Shown here one piece after another: positions 8,632 through 18,236 of a DNA stretch of 64,000 nucleotides; the stretch's first letter is position 1; every line of letters begins with the position of its first letter. Both the position numbers and the translations under genes were made by a program. A model generated the notes under the pieces. The model had not been told where the DNA came from and did no database searches. It saw only the letters and a program-made list of their open reading frames with translations. This DNA is from Crossiella equi. GTDB taxonomy: Bacteria; Actinomycetota; Actinomycetes; Mycobacteriales; Pseudonocardiaceae. Location of the stretch: contig NZ_JAGIOO010000001.1 in NCBI RefSeq assembly GCF_017876755.1, positions 7,425,786-7,489,785 of the forward strand, written 5' to 3'.

Positions 8632-10113
8632 ATGTCCACCGACACCACCACCGTTCCCGCCGCGACCGCCAAGCAGGTCGCCATCAACGACATCGGGACG
8701 GCGGAGGACTTCCTCGCCGCCATCGATCAGACCATCAAGTACTTCAACGATGGCGACATCGTCGAAGGCACCATCGTCAAGGTCGACCGTGACGAGGTGC
8801 TTCTCGATATCGGCTACAAGACCGAGGGCGTCATCCCCTCGCGCGAGTTGTCGATCAAGCACGACGTCGACCCCGCCGAGGTTGTCACTGTCGGTGACCA
8901 CGTCGAGGCCCTGGTTCTCCAGAAGGAGGACAAGGAAGGCCGTCTGATCCTCTCCAAGAAGCGCGCCCAGTACGAGCGCGCGTGGGGCACCATCGAGGCC
9001 CTCAAGGAGAAGGACGAGCCGGTCAAGGGCACCGTCATCGAGGTTGTCAAGGGTGGCCTCATCCTGGACATCGGGCTGCGTGGCTTCCTCCCCGCCTCCC
9101 TCGTCGAGATGCGCCGCGTCCGCGACCTGCAGCCGTACGTCGGCCGTGAGCTCGAGGCCAAGATCATCGAGCTGGACAAGAACCGCAACAACGTGGTCCT
9201 GTCCCGCCGCGCGTGGCTCGAGCAGACCCAGTCCGAGGTCCGCAGCGAGTTCCTCAACCAGCTGCAGAAGGGCCAGGTCCGCAAGGGCGTCGTGTCCTCG
9301 ATCGTCAACTTCGGCGCCTTCGTGGACCTGGGTGGCGTCGACGGCCTCGTGCACGTCTCCGAGCTGTCCTGGAAGCACATCGACCACCCGTCCGAGGTTG
9401 TCGAGGTGGGCCAGGAGGTCACCGTCGAGGTGCTCGACGTCGACATGGAGCGCGAGCGCGTCTCCCTGTCGCTGAAGGCCACCCAGGAAGACCCGTGGCG
9501 CCAGTTCGCCCGCACCCACGCGATCGGCCAGATCGTGCCGGGCAAGGTCACCAAGCTGGTTCCGTTCGGTGCGTTCGTCCGCGTGGACGAGGGCATCGAG
9601 GGCCTGGTCCACATCTCCGAGCTGGCCGAGCGCCACGTGGAGATCCCGGAGCAGGTCGTCCAGGTCGGCGACGACGTCATGGTCAAGGTCATCGACATCG
9701 ACCTGGACCGCCGTCGCATCTCGCTGTCCCTGAAGCAGGCGAACGAGGGCTTCACGCCGGACTCCGAGTTCGACCCGACCCAGTACGGCATGGCCGCCGA
9801 GTACGACGCCGAGGGCAACTACATCTACCCCGAAGGCTTCGACCCGGAGACCCAGGACTGGCTCGAGGGCTTCGACAAGCAGCGTGAGGAGTGGGAGAAG
9901 CAGTACGCCGAGGCGCGTAACCGCTACGACGCCCACATCCGCCAGGTCACCAAGGCCGCCGAGGCCGACGCCGAGGCCGCTGCCGCTGGTGGCACCGACG
10001 GCGCCGCCCCGACCGGCGGTGGCAACTACAGCTCCGGTGGCGACACCGGCGGCTCGCTGGCCAGCGACGAGCAGCTGGCCGCCCTCCGGGAGAAGCTCTC
10101 CGGCGGCGCGTGA
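8632..10113 (+). CDS. rpsA: 30S ribosomal protein S1
   Basis: 493 residues with four S1 RNA-binding domains (about 37-106, 123-190, 209-278 and 294-365), each with the G-x-V-x-x-[IL]-x-x-[FY]-G-A-F-V type core, for example VVSSIVNFGAFVDLGGVDG. S1 helps the 30S subunit capture mRNA. The acidic Ala-rich C-terminal tail is typical of actinobacterial S1. ATG at 8632 follows a CGGAG element. In actinobacteria rpsA lies just before coaE, as here, with one lipoprotein gene between them. A strong terminator follows at 10147. Confidence 0.98.
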   Translation: MSTDTTTVPAATAKQVAINDIGTAEDFLAAIDQTIKYFNDGDIVEGTIVKVDRDEVLLDIGYKTEGVIPSRELSIKHDVDPAEVVTVGDHVEALVLQKEDKEGRLILSKKRAQYERAWGTIEALKEKDEPVKGTVIEVVKGGLILDIGLRGFLPASLVEMRRVRDLQPYVGRELEAKIIELDKNRNNVVLSRRAWLEQTQSEVRSEFLNQLQKGQVRKGVVSSIVNFGAFVDLGGVDGLVHVSELSWKHIDHPSEVVEVGQEVTVEVLDVDMERERVSLSLKATQEDPWRQFARTHAIGQIVPGKVTKLVPFGAFVRVDEGIEGLVHISELAERHVEIPEQVVQVGDDVMVKVIDIDLDRRRISLSLKQANEGFTPDSEFDPTQYGMAAEYDAEGNYIYPEGFDPETQDWLEGFDKQREEWEKQYAEARNRYDAHIRQVTKAAEADAEAAAAGGTDGAAPTGGGNYSSGGDTGGSLASDEQLAALREKLSGGA

Positions 10114-10146
10114 CCCGCTAGCACCACCCAGCACCACAGTCTGACC

Positions 10147-10183
10147 CCGGCCCCCCGGCACTCCTCGAGTGCCGGGGGGCCGG
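10147..10183 (+). terminator. Terminator of rpsA
   Basis: A perfect 17-bp stem (10147-10163 with 10167-10183) around a 3-nt loop, then TCTGTGT. It begins 34 bp after the rpsA stop and is the strongest hairpin in this part of the window. Confidence 0.85.
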
Positions 10184-10361
10184 TCTGTGTGCCCGGCACC
10201 CGAGGAATGCCGGGCGCACCGGGGCCACGACCTCAGCGGAAACGGGAACAGCGGCCTCCCGCGCAGCGTGCTCCTCCCACCGCCACCCGCCCGCGAACCA
10301 CCGCCGCGCAACCACCGAGCGGCACCAGCCAACCACCCCGCGTACCCACTAGATTCCCCTC

Positions 10362-11027
10362 ATGCCCAGGCCGCTCGCCCCCGCCACCCGCCTCGCCGCT
10401 CCCCTCGTCGCCGCCCTGGCCACGGGCCTCCTCCTCACCGCCTGCTCCGGCGACCCGGCACCCCCGGCGAACCCGAACCCGCCCCTCCCGGCGATCACCA
10501 CCCCGACCACCCCCTCCAGCCAAGCCGCCCCGAAGCCGCTGGCCAAGGAGTGCGCCGAGGTCCTGCCCGCCGCGGAGGTCGCCGCCGCCCTGGGCAAGGA
10601 CCCGACGGCACTGGGGGTGCGCGGCATCGTCGGCGTGCCCGAGCCCAAGATCGGCCGCACCGCCCGGCTGGGCTGCTACTACAGTCCGCCCCAGGACGTG
10701 CCGCCGCGGGACGCGCCGCCCGAGCGGCAGCAGGCACCGGCGCAGCTCGAGCTCGGCGTGGCCACCTACGCCGACGAGGCCGCCGCGCGGAAGCGGGTCC
10801 GTGCCACCGCCGAGGGCGAGCGCGCCCAGGGGGCCGCCGCCAACGACGTGCAGGTCGGCGACGGCCGCGCCGTGTTCCTGGTCGGCGCCAAGAACCGCAT
10901 GCTCGTGCACGCCGCCGGCCGCGCCACCGTGGTGCTCACCCTCGCCCACGGCGTGGTGGCCGACGACCGCGCCGGGCCCGTCCTCACCGAGCTCGCCGCC
11001 AAGGTCGCGGCGGCCGTGCCGCGCTGA
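10362..11027 (+). CDS. DUF3558-like secreted lipoprotein
   Basis: 221 residues. The signal ends in the lipobox LLTAC with the lipidated Cys at residue 28, followed by a Pro-rich linker. The body has the pattern ECAEVLPAAEVAAAL near the start and a central single Cys-Tyr-Tyr region, resembling DUF3558 lipoproteins of actinobacteria (role unknown, cell envelope). It sits between rpsA and coaE, 27 bp before coaE. ATG start at 10362. Confidence 0.7.
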   Translation: MPRPLAPATRLAAPLVAALATGLLLTACSGDPAPPANPNPPLPAITTPTTPSSQAAPKPLAKECAEVLPAAEVAAALGKDPTALGVRGIVGVPEPKIGRTARLGCYYSPPQDVPPRDAPPERQQAPAQLELGVATYADEAAARKRVRATAEGERAQGAAANDVQVGDGRAVFLVGAKNRMLVHAAGRATVVLTLAHGVVADDRAGPVLTELAAKVAAAVPR

Positions 11028-11054
11028 CCCGCGGACCTGGCAGACTGCCTACCC

Positions 11055-12245
11055 GTGTTGCGCATTGGTCTCACTGGTGGCATGGGTTCCGGCAAGTCGA
11101 CGGTGGCGGCGCACCTCGCCGAGCACGGGGCGGTGGTGATCGACTCCGACAAGATCGCCCGCGAGGTCGTCGAACCGGGGACAAGCGGGCTCGCCGAGAT
11201 CGTCGAGGCCTTCGGGGAGGGCGTGCTCGCCCCCGACGGTTCACTCGACCGGGCGGCGCTGGCCTCGATCGTGTTCTCCGACGAGGCGAAACGGCTGCGG
11301 CTCAACGCGATCACGCACCCCCGCGTCCGCGAGCGCAGCGCCGCGATCATGGCCGGGGTCCCCGCCGACGGCCTGGTGGTGCACGACATCCCGCTGCTGG
11401 TGGAGAACGGCCTGGCCCCCGGCTTCCACCTGGTCCTGATCGCGGACGCCCCCGTCGAGGAACGCATCCGCCGTCTGGTCACCCACCGGGGCATCGGCGA
11501 GGCCGACGCCCGCGCCCGCATCGCCCGGCAGGCCACCGATGAGCAGCGCCGCGCCGCCGCCGACGTGCTGCTGGACAACAGCGGCAGCCCCGAGCAGCTC
11601 CGGGCGGTGCTCGACGCGCTGTGGACCGACCGCCTCGTCCCGTTCGAGGCCAACGTCCGCCTCCGCCGCCGCGCGGACCGCCCCGCGCCCGCGCTCACCG
11701 CCTACAACCCGGACTGGCCCGCCCGCGCCGAACGGGTGCTCAACCGCATCCGCCTGGTCGCGGGCGAGAAGTGCGTGCGCGCCGATCACATCGGTTCCAC
11801 CGCGGTGCCCGGCCTGGCCGCCAAGGACGTGCTCGACCTGCAGCTGACCGTGCGCAGCCTGGCCGACGCGGACGCCCTCGCCGACCAGCTCGGCGAGGCC
11901 GGGTTCCCGGTGTGTCCGGGCATCACCGCCGACAACCCCAAGCCCGAGGACCCCGACCAGGACCGCTGGCTCAAGCGCTACCACGCCAACGCCGACCCGG
12001 GCGCGCCGGTCAACCTGCACGTCCGCGTCGACGGCCTGCCCAACCAGCGGTTCGCGCTGCTGTTCCGCGACTGGCTGCGCGCCGAGCCCGAGCCGGTCGC
12101 GGAGTACCTGGAGCTCAAGCAGCGCGTGGTGGCGGCCACGGTCGGCATCGACTCCTACGCCGATGCGAAGGAGCCCTGGATGGACAAGGCCTACACGCGC
12201 GCGAACGACTGGGCCGCGCGCACCGGCTGGCGCCCGAACGCCTAG
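11055..12245 (+). CDS. coaE: Dephospho-CoA kinase fused to a GrpB (UPF0157) domain
   Basis: 396 residues. Residues 1-195 are dephospho-CoA kinase, the last step of CoA synthesis: P-loop GGMGSGKS (8-15), then DSDKIAREVV for CoA-substrate binding and the lid HRGIGEADARARIARQ. Residues 215-390 are a GrpB/nucleotidyltransferase-like UPF0157 domain with DHIGSTAVPGLAAKDVLDLQ. This fusion is common in actinobacteria; the role of the second domain is unclear. GTG start at 11055. The stop codon TAG overlaps the stop of the opposite DUF402 gene in a CTAG. Confidence 0.95.
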   Translation: MLRIGLTGGMGSGKSTVAAHLAEHGAVVIDSDKIAREVVEPGTSGLAEIVEAFGEGVLAPDGSLDRAALASIVFSDEAKRLRLNAITHPRVRERSAAIMAGVPADGLVVHDIPLLVENGLAPGFHLVLIADAPVEERIRRLVTHRGIGEADARARIARQATDEQRRAAADVLLDNSGSPEQLRAVLDALWTDRLVPFEANVRLRRRADRPAPALTAYNPDWPARAERVLNRIRLVAGEKCVRADHIGSTAVPGLAAKDVLDLQLTVRSLADADALADQLGEAGFPVCPGITADNPKPEDPDQDRWLKRYHANADPGAPVNLHVRVDGLPNQRFALLFRDWLRAEPEPVAEYLELKQRVVAATVGIDSYADAKEPWMDKAYTRANDWAARTGWRPNA

Positions 12246-12760
12246 AGCGGCGGCCAGATCTCATAGACGTTGCGGGAGGTCAGCCAGGCGCCCAGGTCGT
12301 GCCGGTGCCTGCTGATCTCCTCCAGCGTGCGGTGCACCACGCGCAACGCCAGGTCGGCGTCCGCGGACCGCAGCACCTGCCCGGCGACCGCCGCGGCGAA
12401 CTCCTCCGAGCGCACGATGCGCGCGGTCGTACCGCCCGGCACGGCCAGCCCCAGGAGCAGGTCCGTGGTGCGCCAGGCGCGGGTGTCCCGCTGCACGCGC
12501 ACGGCGGTGAGCACACTCGGCGCGACCCGCGCGTGGCGCGACCGCGGCCGGTAATGCGTCAACCGGAGACTGAGGTCCGGCAACAGCCAGGTGACCTCCG
12601 CCTCCGCGAAAGGATCTTCCGGGGTCCAGCACTCCGTGCGGAGGCCCCACGACTCGACCCGGCACTCGGAGAGTTCCCGGGTTGTTCCCGACGAATAACT
12701 GCGCACCGCGGTGAACGTGTCGACCACGTCGACCAGCTGCGGAGTGATGACCGCGCCCAC
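12242..12760 (-). CDS. DUF402 family protein (paralogue 1)
   Basis: About 172 residues from the GTG at 12760, chosen because it gives a length matching the adjacent paralogue; an in-frame start further up (12871) is possible. DUF402 proteins form a small beta-barrel; FomD of the fosfomycin pathway shows nucleotide-diphosphate hydrolase activity, but the metal-binding acidic set is not clear enough here to assign it. Shared signature with the next gene: YRVESFGL/CRVESWGL and WRTTD, then a C-terminal helix with A..ALR..H...E.I.R. Its TAG stop overlaps the coaE stop. Confidence 0.68.
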   Translation of the reverse strand: MGAVITPQLVDVVDTFTAVRSYSSGTTRELSECRVESWGLRTECWTPEDPFAEAEVTWLLPDLSLRLTHYRPRSRHARVAPSVLTAVRVQRDTRAWRTTDLLLGLAVPGGTTARIVRSEEFAAAVAGQVLRSADADLALRVVHRTLEEISRHRHDLGAWLTSRNVYEIWPPL

Positions 12761-12912
12761 AACCCCAGACAGTAGTGGGAGGGGTGCGAGGGGTGACAAG
12801 GCGGGTCGGTTCGTTACATCACAGCTCGTGAGCGGCTTGATATCGATCCGGTGAGCCGGTTCGACACGCAACCAACGACGGTTGACTGCGTTGACGCACG
12901 GCGACTAATGGG

Positions 12913-13449
12913 CTATTCCGTTCGCCAGGTCAGGGAAATGCCAGTGGACTCGAGCCACTTCTCCACAATGTAACCATATCGGGTGATGCCCTCCACGGAG
13001 TGGTGCACAGTCCGCAATGCTCGTTCCGCCGTTGGGGTGTTTATCAGGCCTTCGGCGAACGCGGCCAGGAGTTCGTCCGTGTCGAGCACCTCAAGCCGCT
13101 CGCCGGGGTGCACGACGAGGTCCAGGTAGTGGTCGGTGGTCCGCCAGACCCCCGGACCCCGCTCGACGTCCACCACGTCGAGGTAGAGGTAGTGGCACGG
13201 CCCGAGCTCGGGCCGGAAGGTCCACTTCGACACCCGCAGCCCGGCCTCCGGGAGCAGCCAGCTCCGCAGGTACGTGAATTTCGGATGACCGGGCACCGCG
13301 CGCGCCAGGTAGAGCCCGAAGGACTCCACCCGGTACTCGTCGACCTGCCGCACGAACCCCTTCGGGTCGGTGTTCGTCATCCCGGGGACGTCGAACAGCT
13401 CGACCTTCGGCGGGTGGATCCGGTGGTTCGCCGCCGCTGCGCTCATCAT
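12913..13449 (-). CDS. DUF402 family protein (paralogue 2)
   Basis: About 178 residues; two consecutive ATG codons (13449 and 13446) follow a GGATGGCGGG ribosome site. Conserved with paralogue 1 at DEYRVESFGL, WLLPEAGLRVS, GVWRTTDHYLDLVV and AERALRTVHHSVEGITRYGY. A tandem duplicate separated by about 150 bp. Its 5' end faces the first DUF5685 gene across a 129-bp divergent promoter region. Enzymatic role unknown; FomD-type phosphohydrolase activity is only a family-level possibility. Confidence 0.72.
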   Translation of the reverse strand: MMSAAAANHRIHPPKVELFDVPGMTNTDPKGFVRQVDEYRVESFGLYLARAVPGHPKFTYLRSWLLPEAGLRVSKWTFRPELGPCHYLYLDVVDVERGPGVWRTTDHYLDLVVHPGERLEVLDTDELLAAFAEGLINTPTAERALRTVHHSVEGITRYGYIVEKWLESTGISLTWRTE

Positions 13450-13518
13450 CCCGCCATCCTGCACACGAGAAGTTGCCCGTGATTCCGCTGACCGAACCAA
13501 ACTCGTTACACGATTCGG

Positions 13519-13547
13519 TGAACTCGCGGTAGCGGTCGACCTAGGAT
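13519..13547 (+). promoter_or_regulatory. Candidate promoter of the DUF5685 pair
   Basis: A good TAGGAT -10 at 13542-13547 lies 31 bp before the TTG start, with a poor TGAACT -35 at 17 bp spacing. CGTTACA occurs just upstream (13504) and again in front of the other DUF402 gene (about 12809), which hints at shared control. Confidence 0.35.
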
Positions 13548-13578
13548 CTCCCGCCAGACGGACCACTGGGGGACAGGA

Positions 13579-14766
13579 TTGTTCGGGATCATCCGGCCAT
13601 GCCGGCACCGCCTGGCCGAGCCGCTGCGCGCGGCCTGGTGGGCACACCTGTGCGGGCTCTGCCTGGCGCTGCGCGACGCGCACGGCCACCTGGCCCGGGC
13701 GGCGACCAACTACGACGGCCTGGTCGTCTCCGCGCTCGTGGAGGCCCAGCAGCACGGCCCCCGCGCCCGCCGCCCCGCCGGGCGCTGCCCGCTGCGCGGC
13801 ATCCGGGACGCGGAGGTCGCGATCGGCGACGGCGCGCGCCTGGCCGCCGCGGTGTCCCTGCTGCTCGCCTCGGCCAAGGTCGCCGACCACGTCACCGACG
13901 GGGACGGCCCGTTCGCCACCGCCCTCGGCGCCCGCCTGGGCGGTCGGCTGGCCACCCGCTGGCAGCGGCAGAGCCTGGCCACCGCCGACCTCGTCGGCTT
14001 CGACACCGCCCCGGTGCTGGCCGCCGTGGGCCGCCAGCCCGCCCTGGAGTCCGCCGCCGGGCCGGGCTGTCCGCTGCCGGCCGTCACCGAACCCACCGAG
14101 ACGGCCACCGCGGCCGCGTTCGCGCACACCGCCGTCCTCGCGGGACGCCCGCACAACATCACCCCGTTGAGTGAGGCAGGGCGGCTTTTCGGCCGGATCG
14201 TGCACATCCTGGACGCGGTCGAGGACCTCGAGGCCGACGCCGCGACCGGCGCCTGGAACCCGCTGACGGCCACCGGCGTGGACCTGGCCGAGGCGCGGCG
14301 GCTGTGCCAGGACGCGGTGCTCGGCGTCCGGCTCGCCCTGCGCGAGGCCGACTTCACCGACCAGCGCCTGGTGCACGCTCTGCTCGCCCACGAGCTCGAG
14401 CACGCCGTCGACCGGGTCTTCGCGCGGGCCGACCCGCCCACCGAACCGCTGCCGCCGATCCCGCCCCTGCCACTGGAGCCACCGTCGGGTGAGCCACCGC
14501 GCCGCAGCCGGTGGCCCTGGGTGGCCGGGGGCTGCGCTGGCGGGTTCGGGCTCGCCGCCTGCGGGGGCTGCCTGGCCTGCGCGCACTCCTGCCGCGACGG
14601 CATCCGCTGCCAGGACGAGGGCTGCCGCCGCCCGTGCGAGGACTGCGCCTGCGACTGCCGCGAGTGGACCTGCGGGCCCACCGGCCAGAAGTGCGGCACC
14701 TGCTGCGACGGCGGCCAGTGCGGCGACTGCGCGCAGTGCGGCAGCGCCTGCCAGTGCCACTGCTGA
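13579..14766 (+). CDS. DUF5685 family protein with cysteine-rich tail (copy 1)
   Basis: 395 residues, TTG start with GGGGGACAGGA ribosome site. The helical core carries conserved cysteines C8, C25, C28 (HLCGLC) and C70 (CPLRG), and an Asp-rich helix [12 protein letters not shown] (209-220) recalling the acidic motifs of all-helical isoprenoid-synthase-like folds; a homologous fold is inference. After a Pro-rich linker comes a short hydrophobic Gly-rich stretch and a tail with 21 Cys in the last 77 residues, often as CxC, CxxC and CC. Metal binding or extensive disulfide formation is likely. Role unknown. Followed 51 bp later by a close paralogue. Confidence 0.8.
   Translation: MFGIIRPCRHRLAEPLRAAWWAHLCGLCLALRDAHGHLARAATNYDGLVVSALVEAQQHGPRARRPAGRCPLRGIRDAEVAIGDGARLAAAVSLLLASAKVADHVTDGDGPFATALGARLGGRLATRWQRQSLATADLVGFDTAPVLAAVGRQPALESAAGPGCPLPAVTEPTETATAAAFAHTAVLAGRPHNITPLSEAGRLFGRIVHILDAVEDLEADAATGAWNPLTATGVDLAEARRLCQDAVLGVRLALREADFTDQRLVHALLAHELEHAVDRVFARADPPTEPLPPIPPLPLEPPSGEPPRRSRWPWVAGGCAGGFGLAACGGCLACAHSCRDGIRCQDEGCRRPCEDCACDCREWTCGPTGQKCGTCCDGGQCGDCAQCGSACQCHC
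14083..14307 (+). repeat. Gene-conversion tract, copy 1
   Basis: 225 bp that match 15322-15546 with four mismatches by eye, without gaps. Sequence on both sides diverges sharply. Lies in the central part of the DUF5685 core. Confidence 0.85.
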
Positions 14767-14817
14767 CCGACGCCACCACTGATCGACGAACCGCGTTACG
14801 TCCTGGGGGAGAAGACC

Positions 14818-15960
14818 ATGTTCGGCATCATCCGGCCCTGCCGCCACCGGCTCGACGAGTCCCTGCGCGCGGCCTGGTGGGCGCACCTGTGCGGCCTGTG
14901 CCTGGCCCTGCGCGATGACCACGGGCAGACCGCGCGCGCCGCGACCAACTACGACGGCCTGGTGATCTCCGCGCTCGTCGAGGCCCAGCAGCAGGGCAGG
15001 CGGGCCCGCCGCGCGGCCGGTCCGTGCCCGCTGCGCGGCATGCGCGGCACCGAGATCGCCAACGGTGACGGTGCGCGACTGGCCGCCGTGGTCTCACTCG
15101 TCCTGGCCTCGGCCAAGATCTCCGACCACGTCACCGACCGGGACGGGGTCTTCGCCGCCCGCCCCGTCGCCGGGCTGGCCCGCCGCCTCACCTCCCGCTG
15201 GGCCCAGCGCGCCGGGCGCAGCGGTGCCGACCTGGGCTTCGACACCGCCGTGCTGCTCGACGCGGTGCGGCGGCAGCCCGAGGTCGAGGCCGCCGCCGGG
15301 CTCGGCAGCTCGGTCCTGGTGGTCACCGAACCCACCGAGACGGCCACCGCGGCCGCGTTCGCGCACACCGCCGTCCTCGCGGGACGCCCGCACAACATCA
15401 GCCCGTTGAGTGAGGCAGGGCGGCTTTTCGGCCGGATCGTGCACATCCTGGACGCGGTCGAGGACCTTGAGGCGGACACCGCGACCGGCGCCTGGAACCC
15501 GCTGACGGCCACCGGCGTGGACCTGGCCGAGGCGCGGCGGCTGTGCGAGGACGCGGTGCTGGGCGTGCGGCTGGCCCTCAAGGAGGCCGATTTCACCGAC
15601 CAGCGCCTGGTGCACGCGCTGCTCGCGCACGAGCTCGACCAGGCGGTGCGGCGCGTGTTCGCGCAGAGCGCACCCGAGGCACCCGGAGCGCCGGAGGCAC
15701 CCGAGCAACCGCACAAGCACGAGGCCCCGGAGGTCAAGGGCCCCCAGCGCGGCCTGCTGATGGGCTGCGGCGTCGCCGCGCTGGGCCTGTTCACCTGCCA
15801 GACCTGCTGCGCCGAGGAGTACCACGACCCGTGGACCGGTGAGCGCAAGGAAGGCTGGTGCCGCCGGGACAACTGCTGCAACGAGTGCGGCTGCAACGCC
15901 TGCGACGGGTGCTGCGACAGCTGCTGCTGCGACGGTTGTGACTGCTCCTGCGACTGCTGA
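14818..15960 (+). CDS. DUF5685 family protein with cysteine-rich tail (copy 2)
   Basis: 380 residues, ATG start preceded by GGGGGAGA. Same core as copy 1 ([23 protein letters not shown]), but the tail is different in sequence while keeping the character: 19 Cys in the last 64 residues, ending in CC, CCC and CxC runs. A 225-bp block (15322-15546) is almost identical to copy 1 (14083-14307), far more alike than the rest, which points to recent gene conversion. Probably co-transcribed with copy 1; uvrB starts 62 bp downstream. Confidence 0.8.
   Translation: MFGIIRPCRHRLDESLRAAWWAHLCGLCLALRDDHGQTARAATNYDGLVISALVEAQQQGRRARRAAGPCPLRGMRGTEIANGDGARLAAVVSLVLASAKISDHVTDRDGVFAARPVAGLARRLTSRWAQRAGRSGADLGFDTAVLLDAVRRQPEVEAAAGLGSSVLVVTEPTETATAAAFAHTAVLAGRPHNISPLSEAGRLFGRIVHILDAVEDLEADTATGAWNPLTATGVDLAEARRLCEDAVLGVRLALKEADFTDQRLVHALLAHELDQAVRRVFAQSAPEAPGAPEAPEQPHKHEAPEVKGPQRGLLMGCGVAALGLFTCQTCCAEEYHDPWTGERKEGWCRRDNCCNECGCNACDGCCDSCCCDGCDCSCDC
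15322..15546 (+). repeat. Gene-conversion tract, copy 2
   Basis: Partner of 14083-14307: same length, about 98% identity, encoding the Thr-Glu-Thr helix and Asp-rich helix of the second DUF5685 protein. Confidence 0.85.
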
Positions 15961-16022
15961 GCCGAGTTGTCCACAGGCTTGACCAGCGCGATCGCGCGTT
16001 GTCGGTGCCGAGGCATACAGTC

Positions 16023-18185
16023 GTGGACGTGGCTGAGCAGACCCCCGTGATCGCACACTCCGAGTTCCGGCCGATCGGCGACATCCCCCGCGCCGACGGC
16101 AGATTCCGCATGGTCACCGACTACAAGCCCTCCGGTGACCAGCCCGCGGCGATCGCCGAGCTGGAACGACGGATCAAGGCGGGGGAGGAGCACGTCGTGC
16201 TGCTCGGCGCCACCGGCACCGGCAAGTCGGCCACCACCGGCTGGCTCATCGAGAAGCTGCAGCGGCCCGCACTGGTGCTCGCGCCGAACAAGACGCTGGC
16301 CGCGCAGCTGGCCAACGAGCTGCGCGAGTTCTTCCCGGAGAACGCGGTCGAGTACTTCGTCAGCTACTACGACTACTATCAGCCCGAGGCCTACGTCCCG
16401 CAGACCGACACCTACATCGAGAAGGACTCCTCCACCAACGAGGAGGTCGAACGGCTCCGCCACTCCGCCACCATGAGCCTGCTCACCCGCCGCGACGTCA
16501 TCGTGGTCGCGTCCGTGTCCTGCATCTACGGCCTGGGCACGCCGCAGGAGTACCTCGACCGGTCGGTGCGACTGCGGGTCGGCGAGGAGGTCGACCGCGA
16601 CCTGTTGCTGCGCGCGCTGGTCGATGTGCAGTACACGCGCAACGACGTGGCCTTCGCGCGCGGCACGTTCCGGGTGCGCGGCGACACCGTCGAGGTCATC
16701 CCGGCCTACGAGGAGCTCGCGGTGCGCGTGGAGTTCTTCGGCGACGAGATCGACAAGCTCTACTACCTGCACCCGCTCACCGGCCAGGTGGTCAAGGAGG
16801 TCGACGAGGTCCGCGTCTTCCCGGCCACGCACTACACGGCCGGGCCCGAGCGCATGGAGCGCGCCATCCGGGCCATCGAGGCCGAGCTGGCCACGGAGCT
16901 GGCGCGCATGGAGAAGGCGGGCAAGCTGCTGGAGGCCCAGCGGCTGCGCATGCGCACCGCCTACGACATCGAGATGATGCGCCAGGTCGGGTTCTGCTCC
17001 GGCATCGAGAACTACTCGCGGCACATCGACGACCGGCCCGCCGGGTCCGCGCCCGCCACGCTCATCGACTACTTCCCGGAGGACTTCCTCCTGGTTATCG
17101 ACGAGTCCCACGTCACCGTGCCGCAGGTCGGCGGCATGTACGAGGGCGACGCCTCCCGCAAGCGCACCCTGGTCGAACACGGGTTCCGCCTGCCCAGCGC
17201 CATGGACAACCGGCCGCTGAACTGGGAGGAGTTCGTCGACCGCATCGGGCAGACGGTGTACCTGTCGGCCACGCCCGGCACCTACGAGATGACGCAGGCG
17301 CGGGGCGAGTTCGTCGAACAGGTCATCCGGCCCACCGGGCTCATCGACCCGGAGGTCATCGTCAAGCCCACCGAGGGGCAGATCGACGACCTGGTCCACG
17401 AGATCCGGCTGCGCGCCGAACGTGACGAGCGGGTCCTGGTCACCACGCTCACCAAGAAGATGGCCGAGGACCTCACCGACTACCTGCTGGAACTGGGCAT
17501 CCGGGTGCGCTACCTGCACTCCGAGGTCGACACGCTCCGCCGGGTCGAGCTGCTGCGGCAGCTGCGGCTGGGCGAGTTCGACGTGCTCATCGGCATCAAC
17601 CTGCTCCGCGAGGGCCTCGACCTGCCCGAGGTCTCCCTGGTCGCCATCCTCGACGCGGACAAGGAAGGCTTCCTGCGCAGCGGCACCAGCCTGGTCCAGA
17701 CGATCGGCCGCGCGGCGCGCAACGTCTCCGGCCAGGTCCACATGTACGCCGACAAGATCACCGACTCGATGCGGCACGCCATCGACGAGACCAACCGCCG
17801 CCGCGCCAAGCAGACCGCCTACAACGAAGCCAACGGCATCGACCCGCAGCCGCTCCGCAAGAAGATCGCCGACATCCTGGACGTCGTCTACGCCGAGGCC
17901 GAGGACACCGACACGGTCGAGATCGGCGGCTCGGGCCGCAACGCAAGCCGGGGCAAGAAGGCCACCGGCGCCGCGGGCACCCCCAGAGGCACCACAGGCC
18001 TCCTGGCCGACCGAGACCTCAAGGGCATGCCCCGAGCAGAACTCGCCGACCTCATCCAACAACTCACCGACCAAATGATGAACGCGGCCCGAGAACTCCA
18101 ATTCGAACTGGCGGGCCGCCTCCGCGACGAAATCGCCGACCTCAAAAAAGAACTCCGGGGAATGGACGCGGCAGGCGTAAAATAA
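16023..18185 (+). CDS. uvrB: Excinuclease ABC subunit B
   Basis: About 720 residues from GTG 16023, whose product begins close to the usual actinobacterial UvrB N-terminus (a few codons before AHSEFRP); a TTG at 15999 is also in frame. Helicase motifs: Walker A GATGTGKS, Walker B IDESH, the damage-probing beta-hairpin around [20 protein letters not shown], motif [11 protein letters not shown], and the C-terminal UVR helix pair that binds UvrC. UvrB verifies lesions in nucleotide excision repair after loading by UvrA. The last 60 codons use more A/T-ending codons than the rest. Confidence 0.98.
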   Translation: MDVAEQTPVIAHSEFRPIGDIPRADGRFRMVTDYKPSGDQPAAIAELERRIKAGEEHVVLLGATGTGKSATTGWLIEKLQRPALVLAPNKTLAAQLANELREFFPENAVEYFVSYYDYYQPEAYVPQTDTYIEKDSSTNEEVERLRHSATMSLLTRRDVIVVASVSCIYGLGTPQEYLDRSVRLRVGEEVDRDLLLRALVDVQYTRNDVAFARGTFRVRGDTVEVIPAYEELAVRVEFFGDEIDKLYYLHPLTGQVVKEVDEVRVFPATHYTAGPERMERAIRAIEAELATELARMEKAGKLLEAQRLRMRTAYDIEMMRQVGFCSGIENYSRHIDDRPAGSAPATLIDYFPEDFLLVIDESHVTVPQVGGMYEGDASRKRTLVEHGFRLPSAMDNRPLNWEEFVDRIGQTVYLSATPGTYEMTQARGEFVEQVIRPTGLIDPEVIVKPTEGQIDDLVHEIRLRAERDERVLVTTLTKKMAEDLTDYLLELGIRVRYLHSEVDTLRRVELLRQLRLGEFDVLIGINLLREGLDLPEVSLVAILDADKEGFLRSGTSLVQTIGRAARNVSGQVHMYADKITDSMRHAIDETNRRRAKQTAYNEANGIDPQPLRKKIADILDVVYAEAEDTDTVEIGGSGRNASRGKKATGAAGTPRGTTGLLADRDLKGMPRAELADLIQQLTDQMMNAARELQFELAGRLRDEIADLKKELRGMDAAGVK

Positions 18186-18203
18186 CCCGCCCGCCGCCGA
18201 GTG

Positions 18204-18236
18204 CCCGGTACCCGCCGCCCAGCGCCGGGTACCGGG
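18204..18236 (+). terminator. Terminator of uvrB
   Basis: CCCGGTACCCG (18204-18214) pairs perfectly with CGGGTACCGGG (18226-18236) around an 11-nt loop, 18 bp after the uvrB stop. No clear T tract follows. Confidence 0.6.

Noticed and set aside
13579-15960. DUF5685 Cys-rich tails as RiPP precursors
   Set aside because: They are C-terminal parts of large folded proteins, and no modification enzymes, protease or exporter genes are adjacent.
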